Below, one piece after another: positions 59,111 through 64,000 of a DNA stretch of 64,000 nucleotides. Under the pieces are notes generated by a model. The model was not told the DNA's origin. It did not search any database and worked only from the letters and a program-made list of their open reading frames with translations. The stretch's first letter is position 1; every line of letters begins with the position of its first letter. The DNA is taken from positions 67,858,719 through 67,922,718 of the forward strand of contig OZ038379.1 in assembly GCA_964036045.1 (NCBI GenBank), in the 5' to 3' direction. A program made the translations under genes and the position numbers. The stretch is from Eutreptiella sp. 'Long Island Sound 2002'. Taxonomy: Eukaryota > Euglenozoa > Euglenophyceae > Eutreptiales > Eutreptiaceae.

Positions 59111-62100
59111 ATGACATTATTCATGGATATGGGGTTAGGGTTGAAACCCCCCCCCCCCAAACATGAAAATATTTCAAAATTGGAATTCTCATTAGGATGG
59201 GGACACAAAAATGACATTATTCATGGATATGGGGTTAGGGTTGAAACCCCCCCCCCCAAACATGAAAATATTCCAAAATTGGAATTCTCATTAGGATTGG
59301 GACACAAAAAATGACATTTTTCATGGATATGGGGTTAGGGTTTAAAACCCCCCCCCCCAAACATGAAAATATTCCAAAATTGGAATTCTCATTAGGATTG
59401 GGACACAAAAATGACATTATTCATGGATATGGGGTTAGGGTTGAAAAACCCCCCCCGAAACATGAAAATATTCCAAAATTGGAATTCGCATTAGGATTGG
59501 GACACAAAAATGACATTATTCATGGATATGGGGTTAGGGTTGAAAAAAACCCCCCCAAATATGGAAATATTCCAAAATTGGAATTCTCATTAGGATTGGG
59601 ACACAAAAATGACATTATTCATGGATATGGGGTTAGGGTTGAAAACCCCCCCCCCCAAACATGAGAATATTCCAAAATATGAATTCTCATTAGGATTGGG
59701 ACGGAAAAATGACATTATTCATGGATATGGGGTTAGGGTTGAAAGCCCCCCCCCAAAACATGAAAATATTCCAAAATTGAAATTCTCATTAGGATTGGGA
59801 CACAAAAATGACATTTTTCATGGATATGGGGTTAGGGTTGAAACCCCCCCCCCAAACATGAAAATATTCCAAAATTGGAATTCTCATTAGGATTTGGACA
59901 CAAAAATGACATTATTCATGGATATGGGGTTAGGGTTGAAACCCCCCCCCCAAACATGAAATTATTCCAAAATTGGAATTCTCATTAGGATTGGGACACA
60001 AAAATGACATTATTCATGGATATGGGGTTAGGGTTGAAAACCCCCCCCAGAAACATGAAAATATTCCAAAATTGGAATTCTCATTAGGATTCGGACACAA
60101 AAATGACATTCTTCATGGATATGGGGTTAGGGTTGAAAACCCCCCCCCTCAAAACATGAAAATATTCCAAAGTTGGAATTCTCATTAGGATTGAGACACA
60201 AAAATGACATTATTCATGGATATGGGGTTAGGGTTGAGAAAACCCCCCCGAAACATGAAAATATTCCAAAATTGGAATTCTCATTAGGGTTGGGACACAA
60301 AAATGACATTATTCATGGATATGGGGTTAGGGCTGAGACCCCCGCCCCTCAAACATTAAAATATTCCAAAATTGGAATTCTCATTAGGATTGGGACACAA
60401 AAATGACATTTTTCATGGATATGGGGTTAGGGGTGAAACCCCCCCCCCCAAACATGAAAATATTCCAAAATTGGAATTCTCATTAGGATTGGGACACAAA
60501 AATGACATTATTCATGGATATGGGGTTAGGGTTGAAGCCCCCCCCCCCAAACATGAAAATATTCCAAAATTGGAATTCTCATTAGGATTGGGACACAAAA
60601 ATGACATTATTCATGGATATGGGGTTAGGGTTGAAACCCCCCCCCCCAAACATGAAAATATTTCAAAATTGGAATTCTCATTAGGATGGGGACACAAAAA
60701 TGACATTATTCATGGATATGGGGTTAGGGTTGAAACCCCCCCCCCCAAACATGAAAATATTCCAAAATTGGAATTCTCATTAGGATTGGGACACAAAAAT
60801 GACATTTTTCATGGATATGGGGTTAGGGTTTAAAACCCCCCCCCCAAACATGAAAATATTCCAAAATTGGAATTCTCATTAGGATTGGGACACAAAAACG
60901 ACATTATTCATGGATATGGGGTTAGGGTTGAAAAACCCCCCCCGAAACATGAAAATATTCCAAAATTGGAATTCTCATTAGGATTGGGACACAAAAATGA
61001 CATTATTCATGGATATGGGGTTAGGGTTGAAAAAACCCCCCCCAAATATGGAAATATTCCAAAATTGGAATTCTCATTAGGATTGGGACACAAAAATGAC
61101 ATTATTCATGGATATGGGGTTAGGGTTGAAAACCCCCCCCCCAAACATGAGAATATTCCAAAATATGAATTCTCATTAGGATTGGGACGGAAAAATGACA
61201 TTATTCATGGATATGGGGTTAGGGTTGAAAGCCCCCCCCCCAAACATGAAAATATTCCAAAATTGGAATTCTCATTAGGATTGGGACACAAAAATGACAT
61301 TTTTCATGGATATGGGGTCAGGGTTGAAAAACCCCCCCCAAACATGAAAATATTCCAAAATTGGAATTCTCATTAGGATTTGGACACAGAAATGACATTA
61401 TTCATGGATATGGGGTTAGGGTTGAAACCCCCCCCCCCAAACATGAAATTATTCCAAAATTGGAATTCTCATTAGGATTGGGACACTAAAGGGTCATTAT
61501 TCATGGATATGGGGTTAGGGTTGAAAACCCCCCCCAGAAACATGAAAATATTCCAAAATTGGAATTCTCATTAGGATTCGGACACAAAAATGACATTCTT
61601 CATGGATATGGGGTTAGGGTTGAAAACCCCCCCCCTCAAAACAGGAAAATATTCCAAAGTTGGAATTCTCATTAGGGTTGGGACACAAAAATGACATTAT
61701 TCATGGATATGGGGTTAGGGCTGAGACCCCCGCCCCTCAAACATTAAAATATTCCAAAATTGGAATTCTCATTAGGATCGGGACACAAAAATGACATTTT
61801 TCATGGATATGGGGTTAGGGGTGAAATCCCCCCCCCCAAACATGAAAATATTCCAAAATTGGAATTCTCATTAGGATTGGGACACAAAAATGACATTATT
61901 CATGGATATGGGGTTAGGGTTGAAGCCCCCCCCCCCCAAACATGAAAATATTCCAAAATTGGAATTCTCATTAGGATTGGAACACAAAAATGACATTATT
62001 CATGGATATGGGGTTAGGGTTTAAAACCCCCCCCCCCAAACATGAAAATATTCCAAAATTGGAATTCTCATTAGGATTGGGACACAAAAATGACATTATT

Positions 62101-63240
62101 CATGGATATGGGGTTAGGGTTGAAAAACCCCCCCCGAAACATGAAAATATTCCAAAATTGGAATTCTCATTAGGATTGGGACACAAAAATGACATTATTC
62201 ATGGATATGGGGTTAGGGTTGAAAAAACCCCCCCCAAATATGGAAATATTCCAAAATTGGAATTCTCATTAGGATTGGGACACAAAAATGACATTATTCA
62301 TGGATATGGGGTTAGGGTTGAAAACCCCCCCCCCAAACATGAGAATATTCCAAAATATGAATTCTCATTAGGATTGGGACGGAAAAATGACATTATTCAT
62401 GGATATGGGGTTAGGGTTGAAAGCCCCCCCCCAAAACATGAAAATATTCCAAAATTGGAATTCTCATTAGGATTGGGACACAAAAATGACATTTTTCATG
62501 GATATGGGGTTAGGGTTGAAACCCCCCCCCCAAACATGAAAATATTCCAAAATTGGAATTCTCATTAGGATTTGGACACAAAAATGACATTATTCATGGA
62601 TATGGGGTTAGGGTTGAAACCCCCCCCCCCAAACATGAAATTATTCCAAAATTGGAATTCTCATTAGGATTGGGACACAAAGATGACATTATTCATGGAT
62701 ATGGGGTTAGGGTTGAAAACCCCCCCCAGAAACATGAAAATATTCCAAAATTGGAATTCTCATTAGGATTGGGACACAAAAATGACATTCTTCATGGATA
62801 TGGGGTTAGGGTTGAAAGCCCCCCCCTCAAAACATGAAAATATTCCAAAGTTGGAATTCTCATTAGGATTGAGACACAAAAATGACATTATTCATGGATA
62901 TGGGGTTAGGGTTGAGAAAACCCCCCCGAAACATGAAAATATTCCAAAATTGGAATTCTCATTAGGGTTGGGACACAAAAATGACATTATTCATGGATAT
63001 GGGGTTAGGGCTGAGACCCCCGCCCCTCAAACATTAAAATATTCCAAAATTGGAATTCTCATTAGGATTGGGACACAAAAATGACATTTTTCATGGATAT
63101 GGGGTTAGGGGTGAAACCCCCCCCCCCAAACATGAAAATATTCCAAAATTGGAATTCTCATTAGGATTGGGACACAAAAATGACATTATTCATGGATATG
63201 GGGTTAGGGTTGAAGCCCCCCCCCCCCAAACATGAAAATA
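59111..63240. repeat. Second higher-order duplication in the satellite, offset about 2679 bp
   Basis: Variant monomers at 59311 and 60372 recur at 61990 and 63050 (offset 2678-2679 bp, 27 monomers). Shorter internal shifts (60372 to 61760, 1388 bp; 61760 to 63050, 1290 bp) show nested duplication. Confidence 0.7.
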
Positions 63241-64000
63241 TTCCAAAATTGGAATTCTCATTAGGATTGGGACACAAAAATGACATTATTCATGGATATG
63301 GGGTTAGGGTTGAAAACCCCCCCCCGCAAACATGAAAATCTTCCAAAATATGAATTCTCATTAGGATTGGGACACAAAAATGACATTATTAATGGGTATG
63401 GGGTTAGGGTTGAAAGCCCCCCCCCAAAACATGAAAATATTCCGAAATTGGAATTCGCATTAGGATTGGGACACAAAAGTGACAGTATTCATGGATATGG
63501 GGTTAGGGTTGAAGAAACCCCCCCCAAACATGAAAATATTCCGAAATTGGAATTCTCATTAGGATTGGGACACAAAAATGACATTATTCATGGATATGGG
63601 GTTAGGGCTGAAAACCCCCCCCCCCAAACATGAAAATATTCCAAAATTGGAATTCTCATTGGGATTCGGACACAAAAATGACATTATTCATGGATATGGG
63701 GTTAGGGTTGAAACCCCCCCCACCAAAACATGAAATCTTTCCAAAATTGGAATTCTCATTACGATTGGGACACAAAATTGACATTATTCATGGATATGGG
63801 GTTAGGGTTGAAAAACCCCCCCCCCAAACATGAAAATATTCCAAAATTGGAATTCTCATTAGGATTGGGACACAAAGATGACATTATTCATGGATATGGG
63901 GTTAGGGTTGAAAGCCCCCCCCCAAAACATGAAAATATTCCAAAATTGGAATTCTCATTAGGATTGAGACACAAAAATGACATTATTCATGGATATGGGG

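Larger units (their letters stand above)
40281..64000. repeat. Satellite array, 98-100 bp monomer, about 240 copies, open at the window end
   Basis: The monomer contains, in order: GACACAAAAATGACATTATT, CATGGATATGGGGTTAGGGTTG, a run of 6-13 C, AAACATGAAAAT, the 16-bp dyad ATTCCAAAATTGGAAT and a GAATTC EcoRI site, then CTCATTAGGATTGG. Most variation is in C-run length; point changes are scattered. Because about 99 is divisible by three, both plus-strand frames and one minus-strand frame stay open between length changes, giving many 60-290 codon frames that I regard as non-coding. The GGGGTTAGGGTT core is telomere-like, but the array is not simple telomere repeat. Confidence 0.95.

Noticed and set aside
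40455-63833. Many 60-290 codon frames with a 33-residue repeat (HKNDIIHGYGVRVE...)
   Set aside because: They result from a 99-bp satellite period divisible by three. Frames are broken wherever the C-run changes length, and two different plus-strand frames are equally open, so nothing indicates protein selection.
40281-64000. CRISPR array
   Set aside because: Units are contiguous similar monomers without unique spacers, in a eukaryotic retroelement context.
40281-64000. True telomere
   Set aside because: TTAGGG occurs once per 99-bp unit, not as a pure short repeat, and the array does not end in the window.

Overview
The window is eukaryotic repeat DNA. I find no convincing host gene, no rRNA gene and no intact tRNA gene. 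What can be read is nested retrotransposons, a DNA-transposon remnant and about 24 kb of satellite. The host looks like a large, TE-rich genome, plausibly of the green lineage: Ty3/gypsy chromoviruses, an initiator-Met-like primer site and a telomere-like repeat motif. A charophyte or related alga is my guess and is weakly supported.

Layout. 1-2941: no recognisable gene. 2950-4442: a non-autonomous hAT-like element with 14-15 bp terminal inverted repeats, an almost perfect 8-bp target duplication and an internal 30-bp minisatellite. 5872 to about 19235 (minus strand): gypsy element 1, 3' LTR present, 5' end lost, coding region broken, and invaded twice by a GC-rich retroposon (9941-10392 and 10771-13434, the second carrying about 8 tandem 210-bp units). 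19276-22354: no gene. 22355-23589: an LTR with TGTCAC/GTGACA ends. 23757-25800 (minus strand): gypsy element 3, RNase H, integrase and chromodomain only. 25801-36737 (plus strand): gypsy element 2, a structurally complete 10.9-kb copy of the element 1 family with two 707-bp LTRs, primer site, gag, pol, chromodomain, a 2.5-kb non-coding 3' region and polypurine tract.

36777-64000 is the most interesting part. A Penelope-like element (minus strand, about 1022 aa, reverse transcriptase without a visible GIY-YIG endonuclease) sits between two 196-bp direct repeats (pseudo-LTRs), each carrying a Penelope-type hammerhead-ribozyme motif. Both pseudo-LTRs abut a 98-100 bp satellite monomer containing a telomere-like GGGGTTAGGGTT motif. 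One monomer encodes the C-terminus and stop of the Penelope protein. On the other side roughly 240 monomers run to the window end, with higher-order duplications of about 3.26 kb.

The elements interact as a nested, decaying assembly. Elements 1 and 2 form a large inverted pair. Element 2 abuts a truncated element 3 on one side and a truncated Penelope unit on the other. None of the gypsy copies is coding-intact; the Penelope ORF is open throughout.
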